Below, piece by piece: positions 44,051 through 55,618 of a stretch of 64,000 nucleotides of DNA (positions are counted from its first letter, which is position 1; every line of letters starts with the position of its first letter). This stretch comes from Jacaranda mimosifolia (taxonomy: Eukaryota; Streptophyta; Magnoliopsida; Lamiales; Bignoniaceae): the NCBI GenBank assembly GCA_018894105.1, contig CM032133.1, forward strand, positions 9,996,501-10,060,500, written 5' to 3'. The position numbers were made by a program, and so were the translations under genes. The notes beneath the pieces were generated by a model. It ran no database searches. It was not told the DNA's origin and saw only the letters and a list, made by a program, of their open reading frames with translations.

Positions 44051-45415
44051 GTGGGTACAATCAAAAGAAAGGCTGCTTCCAATTCGCTCGTCCATTCACT
44101 CGTTAGACAATCACCACCATCAACACTAGTCAAAAGCTTGAATATTGACATGGAACCTGAGCCCTCACTAGCACTATTGAAAGTTATCTATCCAAAAAAA
44201 TCTGAGGGTACCTATATGAAAGGAAAAGGGAAAAAAACCTCTTTGAAACCACAATCAAGTTTGAATTGCAGAGTAGTTCTGAGAAAACTAAAAGCAAGAA
44301 TGAAGGATAAACACAAAGGTCTATTAGCAAAAAAGGGTTAATTCCAAGTGGAGGGAGTGAAGAAAAGATGAAAAAAAAAAAGAAGAATCTTAAAAAAAAA
44401 GAAGTAGAGATTCAGAAAAAGAGGAAAAATAATTTTCTAAGGACTTCTTGATTGAAGATTGCCTGGTCGAGTTAGAGGACGAATACGAAGGGAAAAAGGT
44501 AGAGTGTGGAAAGTCAGTTGATTTCTCTCTTATTTGTGGTACCAAACTGCTGGAGATGATTAAAATGCTGATATGGATTTAATTATGAAAATTGAAGAGT
44601 TTGTTTACCTAAGTTAGTTCTTAAATTCTTTGTGAATAGGACCTCTGGAAATGAGAAAGGAAACCCCATGATAGAGTTGTATTTAAATGGAACCCATATG
44701 AGATTGACCATTCAGAAACTATACAAGGTTTTAGGTTGTGACAATGGTGGATACAAATATTTTCAAATGAAAGTGGTGCAATAAAGACTGTTTTGATAAA
44801 TATTCTACAAAGAAAATGATTTGGAAAGGAAAGGGCTTTGGAAAATTCGTTAGTGGACAGGCACACAATAGGATGAACATTTGTAATAGAATACCCTACC
44901 GACGGATTTCTAACATCATTCTTTGTCGCACTAAACTCACCTATACCATAGATATGCATTTCATAATAGTCAATTTGATGTACATGACTTTAAGTGGATT
45001 TAAGGTTAACTTATGTTACATCATTATCAAGAACATCATCTACTATTATGTGAATAAGGCCAAGGTACCATCGGATGGGATGCTCTTTATAAACATATTC
45101 AAGGATTTCAAGGTTGAACTGCCTAAAAAGTTGAAGGAGTGTTGGAATGAAATGTAGAAACATATGATCACCACAACAAGCTTTGTGAAAATGGCATTCC
45201 CCAGGAGGAAGAAAGGTGACTGGGTCACATCTAAGGAGGATTCCTTAGTCATGTACAAACACAAGGCAGTTGGGAAAAGAAAACATGTGGAGGAAGACAC
45301 AAAAACAGATGAAAGAGGAAAGCCAAGTCTAATAATTCCAATGAGGAGGATATGGATTTTGAGAAGAAGGAGCAATTAATGAAGGAGATTGATTTCAATT
45401 CTTACCCTCCTTAAG
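44051..45415 (+). pseudogene. SIRE env-like ORF remnant (putative plant transposon protein domain)
   Basis: Lies 3' of RNase H, where SIRE/Maximus elements carry an extra ORF. The start region 'GTIKRKAASNSLVHS' now begins with GTG where ATG is expected. A lysine-rich stretch follows. In the middle, 'GNPMIELYLNGTHMRLTIQK' and, after frameshifts, 'FKVNLCYIIIKNIIYYYVNK' and 'KVPSDGMLFINIFKDFKVEL' (44980-45150) match the conserved block of the 'putative plant transposon protein' family. At least four frameshifts or stops. Envelope function for this ORF is unproven in plants. Confidence 0.72.
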
Positions 45416-46564
45416 GTTGTGAACACTAAAGTTGACTCTATTTAAGCCCATCTCAGAAAGAATCCAAATCCTAAACTAGTTCTTGGCCTTACTAACTGCT
45501 ACATACACTGCCACACTGCATCACTACACTCATGAAGCACCACATCACATTCTATAGAGTTTCTTTCAAATAATTTAAATTTTTAGGTCTGTAAGGGATA
45601 ATTTTTTATTTTTGCCTGCTGGATGTTTTACTTTCTATTTTCGCTGATAGATATTATCATTTTTAATGTTTAATATTCTAATGGTCCACTGATTGAATAT
45701 TCTTTATTTATTTCTTATTCTAACCCCTTCTTGATGATGCCAAAGTGGGAGAATGGCTGGTAAACCATATTCCATGATTCATGATGGGTTAGCATGATTT
45801 TTTTTTTTTATAATATATTCTTGGAAATTCTAATATTTTTCGAAACTCTAATGCACCGATGACTTAGTTTTATGCTCATTTGCTCTAATAAGTTACTATG
45901 ATAGTCTAATGAGTTACCTTGATAATCCAGTTATGCTCTGATACATCATAATATATAATATTCTAATAATACTATGAGTTCTCGTAACTTGCATGTCGAT
46001 GCATTGTGATTTATGCTTTTAGGATATGATATATTTTCTATGCTTCAAAAGTAATCTTTTTTATCCTGATGCCATGATACACAATTGCTAATTTGACAAT
46101 TTGCTCGGAGGTAATTAATGCTTTGACTTCTCCAAATGATCTGACTTTGTTGAAAACTATGAAGTAACTGAAACTATCATTCACCAAGACTTTGATACTT
46201 CAACTGTCACGATGATATGCTCATGTTCAAATCTCACTAAGTTAATGATTCTAGCATGCAGTGTTTGTTAGGATACTATGCTTACTTGGATTATATAATT
46301 ATTGAATTAATCATTGCTCTCAAATGTAAAATATGTGATGTGAACCAGCTGTTGAGGCAGCTAGATGTTTATGTTCTCAAAAGTCTCCCAAGAAACTAGA
46401 TGTTATATTATGAAATTAAGGGGAAACAAAGTTTGTAAAACTCTCTCATTCGGGGGCAGATATTAAATTATTTGGAAAAGGCTTTGTAAGTATTCTTTTA
46501 TGCACATTTGATTGAAATTCTTTTTGGAATACTTGGTTGTTTATCAACATCAAAAAGGGGACTT
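45416..46564. other. 3' non-coding region of the SIRE-type element and PPT
   Basis: No coding. It ends in the purine tract AAAAAGGGGACTT that primes plus-strand synthesis and borders the 3' LTR. Confidence 0.7.
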
Positions 46565-47004
46565 TGTTGACCTTTTGGTCCAATCACATGTTTTGATGAT
46601 AACAAACTAACTTTTGATATTAATGATTTTGTGAAGTGATGATTGATAGATTAAAATATTAAAGCAATGGTTTATATCTAATCCAAATCTCGAAAGATTG
46701 TCTAAAGGAAGGAGTGATTCTAGTTGATGGGAATCAATTAGCACCTATTAGTAACATAAGCTGAAAAATTGATTTTCCCCACCTAAATGAATTGAAGTTT
46801 CAACATTCAAATTTTAAATTTGAATTTGAGGTTTGAAATGGTTCTAGTGAAGGTAGTATGCGAAGACAGCTCATTTACACAAAAATGAAAAACATAGAAA
46901 GTCAAGCGTTGGGAGCAAAGACTGTCTTACAGGAAAAGAGAAAGTCCGAAGAGAGTCCATACTTGTGAATAACATCCATAAATAATTAGTTTGCCTATAG
47001 ATAT
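46565..47004 (+). repeat. 3' LTR of the SIRE-type element, first part
   Basis: Starts TGTTGACCTTTTGGTCC right after the PPT, with the lineage-typical TGTTTTGATGATAACAAAC. It is interrupted at 47004 by the minus-strand Copia and continues at 55619. Confidence 0.88.
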
Positions 47005-47609
47005 TGTTTGTGAAAGTATAATTATAGTTGAAAAAATATGGAACAACCTTTAGGTTGAGGTGCGGATATCTCGCTCTCTCTAAGGTGATTCAAGCCCATT
47101 GCAGTAGAAATTTGTTACTGGTCCAGAATAATTCTCTTGACTTGTCTCGTCCAGGATACAATAGCCTGACAACGTCATGTAACTCAAAAACTCTGGACAA
47201 CCTTTTGAGTTTAAAGCTTCACCACAAGAGCACATTTCTTTAACTAATATAACTCTCTTTTAGTGTGTGTAATATAGTAGTTGTAAGAATTCTTGCAATT
47301 GATCAAAAGGAAGAAATGACTCCTATTTATAGGTGTGGAGGACCTTCATAATATAAATGAGAAGTAGTGGGTAATTAAATTAGAGGTCACACATAGGAAA
47401 TGGCGGGTGACAAATAAATTGAAGAGTTAGTGACATTAGGAAGACATGAAAATAGTGTTAGTGGCTACAAATGTGAATTGAAGAAGAGTAAAGGGGAGAC
47501 TCTTCACTACTCCACTAACCTCCATCATAATGTTACCATTTTCTCATCATAAATAGAGTAATATTTAAGGATAGATTAATTTTAATATTAAAATGCTCAT
47601 ATACCAACA
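47005..47609 (-). repeat. 3' LTR of the 47005-55618 Copia element
   Basis: 605 bp, alignable with 54975-55618 over its whole length (for example GACTCCTATTTATAGGTGTGG in both). It is ~39 bp shorter because of small indels near the high end. Confidence 0.93.
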
Positions 47610-48144
47610 TTCCTCCACCCATTTTAATACTAAAAGAGAGCATACCATTTAAAGGGAGACTATTATACGTAATAAAGGTATGCTTTGCATTGAACCTCCA
47701 CTTAGTAAAGCAGCAACTTCTACTCCAGTGCCAATAGTAGTCTCAGAACTGCTTAAGGGAAATAAAGTATCACTACCTACACATGACAGTCAAGGTATTG
47801 ACATAAGCTTTATTGGCCAGCTCATTATGGCCTTGTGCGATCCCGAATTTCATGAGAGTTTTTTGAGAATAAGCCTAATTGTCATAGGAAGCAGCCTACT
47901 TCCATATTCACATAGGTGAAATCTATCAAAGGTGCTTTTATAACTCTGACACCCCACTTGTAAGAGCTACATATTTTCTTTAAGAGTTAATAAACTCATA
48001 ATCCTCATATCTTTACAAGATAAATGCAATCACATCGTAGGGATAAGGGAACAAATAAATATAATAGTGCATTTTATAACAATTCATCATATGATTCATT
48101 TTTCACATTGAACCTGGTTGTAGGATCTTTAGTCCCCAGGTTGG
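47610..48144 (-). other. 3' non-coding part of the nested Copia element
   Basis: Polypurine tract followed by DNA with no recognised domain; interrupted by the solo LTR at 48145, after TSD GTTGG. Confidence 0.6.
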
Positions 48145-51034
48145 TGTAACTCCCCCACTCGGGGTAGCACCTAAGTTGAAGCGCCACTCAGTTCAGTCTT
48201 AAATTGAACCCATAATACAATTCAATAGGCCCATAACAAACTTTTCAAGCTTATCAGAAATAGCAGTGGATTTCAACTTAAACTATTCTTCACAAACAAT
48301 AAATGCGAACATTAGATGATCCCATAACATACCGCATATGTACTAAATACATTTGACAAAATATTTACGTGTCTTAAGTCATCAACATCAACATGACATA
48401 TCACAACGTCTCGAGTTCAAGCTTAACATTCAAATAATTCCATATATACATTCAAACACATGATCTATTACAAAAATATGTTCATGTCCAGGCATGGAGT
48501 CCAAGTTCTTCATTTAATCATTTCTGAGAAAATAAAGGATAAAACGGGGTAAGTCTAAAGGACTTAGTGAGGGATATTAGTAATCATACATAATAGGGAT
48601 CTGTCAAGGAAGAATCAACTCAATAGATCGTAATTCAACAGTCTAACAGAAACATATCAGGATATAGTCAAATAATCAAGAAACAGTCGAATAGTTAAGG
48701 AACTGTTAGACAGTCAGGATACAGTCGAACGGTTAGGATACAATCAAACAAAACAGTTTTGAATAACATATACATACGGTTCAATCAATCTTATCCAAGT
48801 GGGACATCTTGATATGCCTAGGAGTATCCCTAGCATATCACTAATAGACGGTTCAAATACATACCAATCAATCAATCATATCTAAGCAGGACAACTTGAT
48901 ACACAGTAGATGCCTAGGAGTATCCTTAGCACATAAATGAGATATGGTAGATGCCTAGGAGTAGCCCTAGCACATCACTAACAGACGGTAGATGCCCAAG
49001 AGCATCTTTAGCACATCACTGACAGACGGACGATACCTAGGAGTATCTCTAGCATATAACTGATAGACGGACAATACCTAGGTGTATCCCTAGCATATCA
49101 CTGATAGACGAATGATTCATAGGTGTATCCCTAGCATATCATTGATACCAGATAAATGAGTGTGCCGGAAAGGCAAACGATAATAGTACATAACAATACA
49201 GAGCAATATAGATAACATAACGGATAGATAACAAAACAGTCGGACAACAGAATGGTCCGATAACAGAACTGGCAGATAACATATAAAAAATAGAAGTTTT
49301 GAGCGCCAAAACAAATAGAAAACAGAATCATAATCAAGAAGTAACCTCACAGGAGTGTCTGGATTAATTAACAGATAATCAAGTGAGATCTCAACAATTC
49401 ACAGATTTCAATAACATAATACAGTCAGTACAGAAATAGGAACCCTCATAAGTTTTTATCACAATAACAAAAGAGTAATCAATGCTAGATTGGCAGACCC
49501 TCACCTCCGTAGTCTAAGAAAACTGCAACCTCAATCAGTAGTCTACTGGTTTGCAGAACCCACTCTTTCGTCACCTAATGAAATAAATAAATCCACAATC
49601 AAAATCTTTAATTGACCTTAATAATCTCCAGCAATTACAATCCTACTATTAACAACCTATTATCGATAGCTATTTGCTAATATGGCAGTTAAGGATTCGA
49701 TTGATAATATCATTACGATATGGCTAATGAAGCTGTTAATATGGGAATATATACAAGGTTTATATTGGTACTAACAAAAGGCATAATCATGTCCTTACTT
49801 ATATAACTAACCTCGTATCATTATCCCAAATAAGCAATAATAGTTCAATTATCTTAATTAGTCCAATTATTGTCACTTAAGTCCCAAATTCACAACAAAA
49901 TTAGGGTTTAAATCCTTAAATTAATTTAATTACCCAAAAATCATCTTTTAATTCAAATTTGGATCCATTAAACCATACTACAATCCATGCATGGGGATAT
50001 ATATATATATATATCAATCTTATACAAATCCTCATCCTTAGCATATTACAAAGTCATGGAAATAACGGTACATCACATGTATATACATATATATAAACAT
50101 ATATCATCCAACTCCTTTCCTATACCCAGGATCCTATTATGGAAGGCCCGAAATTGAAAACTAAGCACACTGTCGAGGAGGTGATACTGCCTCTGCACTG
50201 CCACCGCCAGCTACTGGCTGCCATCCGCTGTCCGCCGCCACCAGAAAAACCCAATCTCACCACCAAAAGATACCTTTCAACCTCTTGAATCCAATGCCAC
50301 CACCAATTTTAGGTTTTGCAGTCGAATTCACCCTCAAATTGTGCCTTAAAGTTTTAGCACCAACTCATGCCACCATCTCCGATCTTCCCATTTCTACCAT
50401 CGTCGGTGGTCGGAACCCAAAACCAAAATTGCCAAACACTTCCTTGAGCTGAACCCATCTTAAAACACCCTTAGTCCGCTGCAAAATGTCTTTGGAAAAA
50501 GGAAACCAACCAAGCTCTGTTGTTGCTCGTTCAGCCCTCAAGTTTTCTAGTGATTCGCCGGAGATTGTGTGTGCACGTGGTATAGTTGTGAAGCTGAAGT
50601 TAAGGAGAAGAAGATGGTCAATTTGGTTATGGGGAATACCGGCTATTGAAAGAGATCGTTGAGGGGAAGGAAGAAAGTGACGCGGTGAAGAAGATGATGA
50701 AATGGGAGGGGGGGAATGTAGTTTTCCATATATATAATCAACTTTCGCTAAATCACAGATTGGCCCCAAAATTTATAATTAGCCTTCAAATGCACTCATA
50801 ATTAATGAAATATGACATATCCTGCCCTTTAACCCAAACTATTCACCATGCAACCCCAAAAACTTCCAGAATTGGTCCAATCAAGTCTTGCTTAATTGCA
50901 CTTTTAACCTCAAAACTTTCAAAATTTTTGCAATCAAGTTCTTTTATTTATTTTTTGAGCCCTAAAATCCGATCAACTAATATCTTGATTTCTAATCCTT
51001 ATTTTTTGAAATACCGAATTTTAAGAGTGTTACA
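48145..51034 (-). repeat. solo long LTR, copy B, perfect TSD (Ty3/gypsy type suspected)
   Basis: 2,890 bp opening TGTAACTCCCCC and closing GAGTGTTACA, i.e. terminal TGTAAC/GTTACA inverted repeats with LTR-type TG...CA ends, flanked by a perfect 5-bp TSD GTTGG (48140-48144 and 51035-51039). No internal domains, so it is a solo LTR left by recombination between two LTRs. On the minus strand it runs TGTAACACTC... to ...GGAGTTACA. A CT-rich promoter-like stretch followed by a weakly open frame (50769-50365) fits an LTR leader. Long LTR and termini suggest a Tekay/Del chromovirus; that is inference. Confidence 0.85.
48815..49145. repeat. 41-bp minisatellite inside LTR copy B
   Basis: About seven units. 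Core: AGACGGTAGATGCCTAGGAG followed by TAGCCCTAGCACATCACTAAC (41 bp); the last five units (from ~48963) are the most regular. It is unrelated to the 30-bp array at the equivalent place in copy A. Confidence 0.9.
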
Positions 51035-53053
51035 GTTGGGTTTCCTCATAAATGACTCATGAATTTATGGGCTTCAACCCCATCCCCCATGATGTTCTCC
51101 AAACCCTTTCTCCTACTAAGGCCTTAGTCAATGGATCTACAAGATTATCACAAGATTTCACAGAATCAACATTAATGGTGCCATTTGTTAAGTAAGATCT
51201 TATAGTATTGTGCTTCCTCCTTATAGGTATGGATTTGCCGTTATAGTAATGATTTTGTATTCTACCAATTGTAGCAGTGCTATCATAATGAATTAATATT
51301 GGAGGAATAGGTTTTTCAAAATAAGGTATTTAGAATAGTAAATCTCTTAACCAGTTGGCTTCTTCACTAGCTGAAGCTAAAGCAAAGTGCTCAGCCTCTA
51401 TAGTAGAGTTCACAATAATAGTTTGCTTTTTTGATTTCCAACAAATAGCACCAACATCTAAAGTAAAAATATAACCAGTAGTAGAACAGGAACACCTAAT
51501 AAAGCGTTCCAATCTACATAAGAAAAGTTTTCAAGTATAGCAGGGTATTTTTTATAAAACAAACCATATGCTTTTGTACCAAGGAAATATATCATAACTC
51601 TCGTTATAACATGCTAATGTTCAATACCTGACTTGTTTGTAAACCTGCTAAATACTCCTATTGTATATGTAATATCAGCCCAAGTGCAATCAGTCACATA
51701 TCTCAAAGTTCTAATTAAACTAGCATACTCCTTTTGATTTATCACATTATTATCACTTTTAATAGGAAATAAATGAACATTTGAATCAAAAGCAGTTGTA
51801 ACATGCTTGCAATTAATAAAATTTTATTTTTTCAAAATTTTCTTAACATAATGCAACTGGTCAATGAAAATACCATTACATGTTTTTGTAATTTTCATAC
51901 CAAAAATAAAGTCTGCCTCACCAAGATCCTTCATGTCAAAGTGGCTACTAAGCATGCTTTTAATCTCTTTAATAACACACAAATTAGAGCCAAAGATCAA
52001 CAAATCATCAACTTATGGGCAAACAATAACATGTGAATTATTCCATGACTTATGATAAATGAATTTTTCACACTCATTTGATTTATAACCATTTTCAGTC
52101 ATGCAGGAATCAAACTTCTCATGCCATTGCTTAGGTGCCTGTCTCAAGCTATATAGGGATTTAGTCAATTTACACACTTTGTTTTCTTGGCCTACTTCTA
52201 TAAAACCTTCGAGTTGGTCCATGTAAATCTCTTCATTCAAGTCCCTATTTAAAAACGCAGTTTTTACATCTATTTGATGTATTTGTAAACCAAAAATTGT
52301 AGTAATAGCAATCAAGAGTCTAATGGATGTTACTCTAGTAACCGGAGAATAAGTGTAAAATTTTTTTAGGCCTTCTAGTTGCTTGAAACTTTTAGCAACT
52401 AATTTAGCCTTATATTTATCAATAGACCCATCCGATTTTAGTTTTTTCCTGATGACCCATTTACACCCAATTGTTTTACAACCTGGAGGTAAATCAACTA
52501 ATTTCCAAGTTTTACTAGAAATTAGCAATTCCATCACATCATTTACAGCCTCTTTCCAAAAAATAGCTTCAGGTGAAGACAAAGCTTCTTGTAAAGTTAG
52601 TGGGTCATTCTCAAAATTAAAGACATAAAAGCCAGGACCAAAATTATTTTCTACTCTAGTCCTTTTGCTTCTTCTTAGTTGAAAATCATTACTATTTTCT
52701 TTTCTCAAAATTGAAGTAGAAGAGCTAGGTAGAGACAAAATATTTTCATTATTTCTTTGACCCCCATTATTTTTAGAATTAAATGGAAACTTTTCTTCAT
52801 GAAAAATAGCATCACTTGATTCAAAAATCACATTATCATCAAGATTTAAAAATCTATAGGTTGTACTATTAGAAGCGTAACCAAGAAAAGCACAAGTGGT
52901 AACTTTTACTCCCAACTTTGAAATTTTAGGATCTATTAGCCTTACATAAGCTAAACAACCCCAAACTCTCAAATATCCCAAGTTTGGCTTATGACCTTTC
53001 CATAGTTCAAAAGGGGTTGCTTTAGTCTTTTTATGTTGCACCCTATATAACAC
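51035..53053 (-). pseudogene. Copia pol remnant: integrase tail, reverse transcriptase, RNase H
   Basis: Minus-strand frame from 53053 runs open for 346 codons: 'PFELWKGHKPNLGYLRVWG' (integrase C-terminal), 'WKEAVNDVMELL' and 'GCKWVIRKKLKSDGSIDKYK' (RT start), 'IHQIDVKTAFLNRDLNEEIY' (palm). The frame ends exactly at the catalytic box: YVDD reads stop-V-D-D because its Tyr codon is TAA (52015-52013). RNase H includes 'GAICWKSKKQTIIVNSTIEA' (51330-51512). One nonsense change thus removes the active site from an otherwise long frame. Confidence 0.9.
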
Positions 53054-54064
53054 ATAACAAGCTGTTAAAATAGCTTTACCCTAAAGATTCAAAGGTGTAC
53101 TTGATTCAATAAGCATGGCATTTGTCAATTCAACCAAAGTTCTATTTTTTCTTTCAACCACACCATTAGAAGTGGGAGAATATTCGGGAGTAACTACATG
53201 AATTATTCCCAATGATTTAATATAATAATTAAACTCATTGAAATCATATTCTCGACCTCTATTACTTCTAACTCTTTTTATTTTCTTACGAATTGATTTT
53301 CCACCTCATGGAGGTAATCTTTAAACTTTTCAAACACATCACTTTCATTTTTCATAAAATAAACAAAAGTATATTTAGAGAAATCATCAATAAAAGTAAC
53401 AAAATATCAATTTCCTCCACAAGTTAAAGTTCCACCAAGTTCACAAACATCACTGTGAATTAGCTCTAACAATTCGATTTTTCTTTCAACACTAGGATGA
53501 GGTCTCTTAGTAGTCTTAGCTTTACTACAAGCCTTACATTTTTCAAAATTCTTTTTAATCACTGGAATTAATCCTAACTCACTCATGATTCCCACATAAT
53601 CGAGCAGATACATAGAAGTAGAAGGTACTTTATTCATCTCAATGTTTAGCTTGAACATCCCATCACATGCATATCCATTTCCCACAAAACACCATTTTTA
53701 GTAATTCCTATTGATGAGACTCCATACTTTGCTTGAAGCTAGCCTTGTTGAGTTAAAAAAACTAGACATCAAATTCTTCCTCGTGGAAGGAGTATAAAGC
53801 ACATCTTTCAAAGTCAGGACCCTTCCTGAGGTAAATTTCAACTCAACTTCTCCCATTCCAAGCACTTGAGTGGTATGAGAATCATTAAGCATAATAGTTT
53901 TGGGTTCCTCAAAGGAAGTATATACTTTAAGCTAGTCTTTGTCATATCAGACATGGCGGTTCACACAAGAATCTACCCACCACCCATAAACACTTTCCAC
54001 CATGTTTATGTCATTTATCACTGCCACAATTGGCTCTTTAATTACATTAGCCTGCAGAGCAGGT
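53054..54064 (-). pseudogene. Copia pol remnant: protease and integrase core
   Basis: Protease tail 'GMGEVELKFTSGRVLTLKDV' then 'YTPSTRKNLMSS' (53892-53698). Integrase zinc-finger region 'YVGIMSELGLIP' and 'CKACSKAKTTKRPHPS', and the core start 'LIHSDVCELGGTL' with the catalytic Asp (53685-53407). The Glu block with NGVVERKN-like coding lies near 53160 but is broken by stops and shifts. The protease active-site triad was not seen intact. Confidence 0.82.
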
Positions 54065-54829
54065 TCACATTTTTGATATTGAAAAAATCGAGCAACATGC
54101 GCACTCTTGCCACAGACATAACATACTTTGAATTTTGATGTTGATATTGTGCTTGGTTATTCTGATGTTATTTTTCTTGGGAGTTATACTATTTTTATGA
54201 TTTTTCTTTTTTGGCTTCAAGTAGGTATTTTTGTGGGAGTTAGGTGCCGCATTATTTGAAGAAACTAAATTTACCTTTATAGTGACGGGTTGTGAAATTC
54301 TCACAACTGGCTGCATAAGTGCATCTTGGCCTCTTGCTTCTTCCACCATGTGAATCCACATTATCAAAGTCTCAAGAGATGTTTCCTTTTGTTTATGGCG
54401 CATATTTTTCTAAAATTCCTTCCAAGAAGGTGGAAGTTTGTCAATTATGCCATAAAGAACAAGGTTATCTCTAATTTTAATGTCCTTCGGCACAAGCTCT
54501 CCATCTATCATGACAAAATCTCAAGCTTGGTCTACCATTGATTTATTGTCCACCATTTGGAATAGAAAAAATCTGCTTGCAGCTTTTTTTTTTCACGCCT
54601 GCCTCCTCTGTATCATATTTACTTTGCGAAGCTTTCCAATTTTCTTTGCAACAGAGTAAGTTCTATCATAGTGATCACAAAAATTATCAGATAGACAGTT
54701 AAGAAGATAATGCCAGCACTTGAATGAATGATTGTTATAGTTCTCTACATTCTCATGGTAGATAGAGTATTCCTCATCATTCATATTGGTATCATCTGTC
54801 TTGTTTGGGTTCTCTAAGTAAGAACACAA
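54065..54829 (-). pseudogene. Copia gag remnant (nested element)
   Basis: Start-proximal 'FKCWHYLLNCLSDNFCDHYD' and 'VAKKIGKLRKVNMIQ' (54829-54593), then '[14 protein letters not shown]' and '[10 protein letters not shown]' (54403-54300), both typical of plant copia capsids. A lysine-rich tail leads into a decayed zinc-knuckle region '[14 protein letters not shown]' where the CCHC spacing is lost. Frameshift near 54590. Confidence 0.82.
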
Positions 54830-54974
54830 GAAACATTAAGAAGACATAGGTAAAAAAGAACTTTACCCTTCTACCTCTTAAAGTGGGTGCCATTAAAGCG
54901 AAATGGCTGGTTGAGATCTCCGACACTGATATTCATTAGTTTTTGAATTGTAGCCAAATGAATCTCCTTAAAAT

Positions 54975-55618
54975 TGTTTGTGAAAGAACAATTATAGTTG
55001 AAAAAATATAGAACAATCTTCAGGCTGAGGTGTGGATATCTTGCTCTTTTTAAGGGGATTCAAGTCTACTGCAGTAAAAAATTATTACTGGTTCAGCAGT
55101 AATACTCTTGACTTGCCCTTTCCATGATACAACAACCCGATAACGTTGTGTAACTCAAAACTCTGGATAAGCTTTTGAGTTCAAAGTTTCACCACAAGAA
55201 CACCTTCCTTTAACTAGTATAACTCTCTTTTAGTGTGTGCAATATAATAGTTGTAAGAATTCTTGCAAGTGACTGAAAGGAAGAAATGACTCCTATTTAT
55301 AGGTGTGGAGGACCTCTATAATATAAATGAGAAGTAGTGGATAATTAAATTAGAGGTTACACATAGGAACATGGAGGGTGGCAAATAAATTGAGGAGTTA
55401 GTGGCATTAGGAAGATATGAAAATAGTGTTAGTGGCTACAAAAGTAAATTAAAGAAGAGAAAAGGGAAGACTCTTCACTACACCACTAAAGAATATTGAG
55501 GGAACTCTTTACTACTCCACTAACTTCCACCATAATGTCACCATTTTCTCATTATCAATAGAGTAATATGTAAGGACATTTAGATTAATTTTAATATTAA
55601 AATGCTCATACACCAACA
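54975..55618 (-). repeat. 5' LTR of the nested Copia element
   Basis: 644 bp, homologous to 47005-47609. It contains a TATTTATAGG box (minus strand CCTATAAATA) as a likely promoter TATA. It borders the resumed SIRE 3' LTR at 55619. Confidence 0.93.

Larger units (their letters stand above)
47005..55618 (-). mobile_element. Copia retrotransposon inserted in the SIRE 3' LTR
   Basis: Minus-strand element with LTRs 47005-47609 and 54975-55618. Both read TGTTTGTGAAAG at the low end and ACCAACA at the high end on the plus strand. Flanking bases GATAT and GATAA form a 4-of-5 TSD. A polypurine tract (AATGGGTGGAGGAA, minus strand) adjoins the 3' LTR at ~47610. The expected iMet PBS was not recognised next to the 5' LTR. 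Gag, protease, integrase, RT and RNase H follow in copia order, with many stops. A 2.9-kb solo LTR sits in its 3' non-coding part, so the original length was ~5.7 kb. Confidence 0.93.

Noticed and set aside
50365..50769. 134-codon minus-strand open frame with proline/serine-rich start
   Set aside because: It lies inside the solo LTR, in the leader-like region; copy A has no equivalent open frame, so it is unlikely to be a gene.
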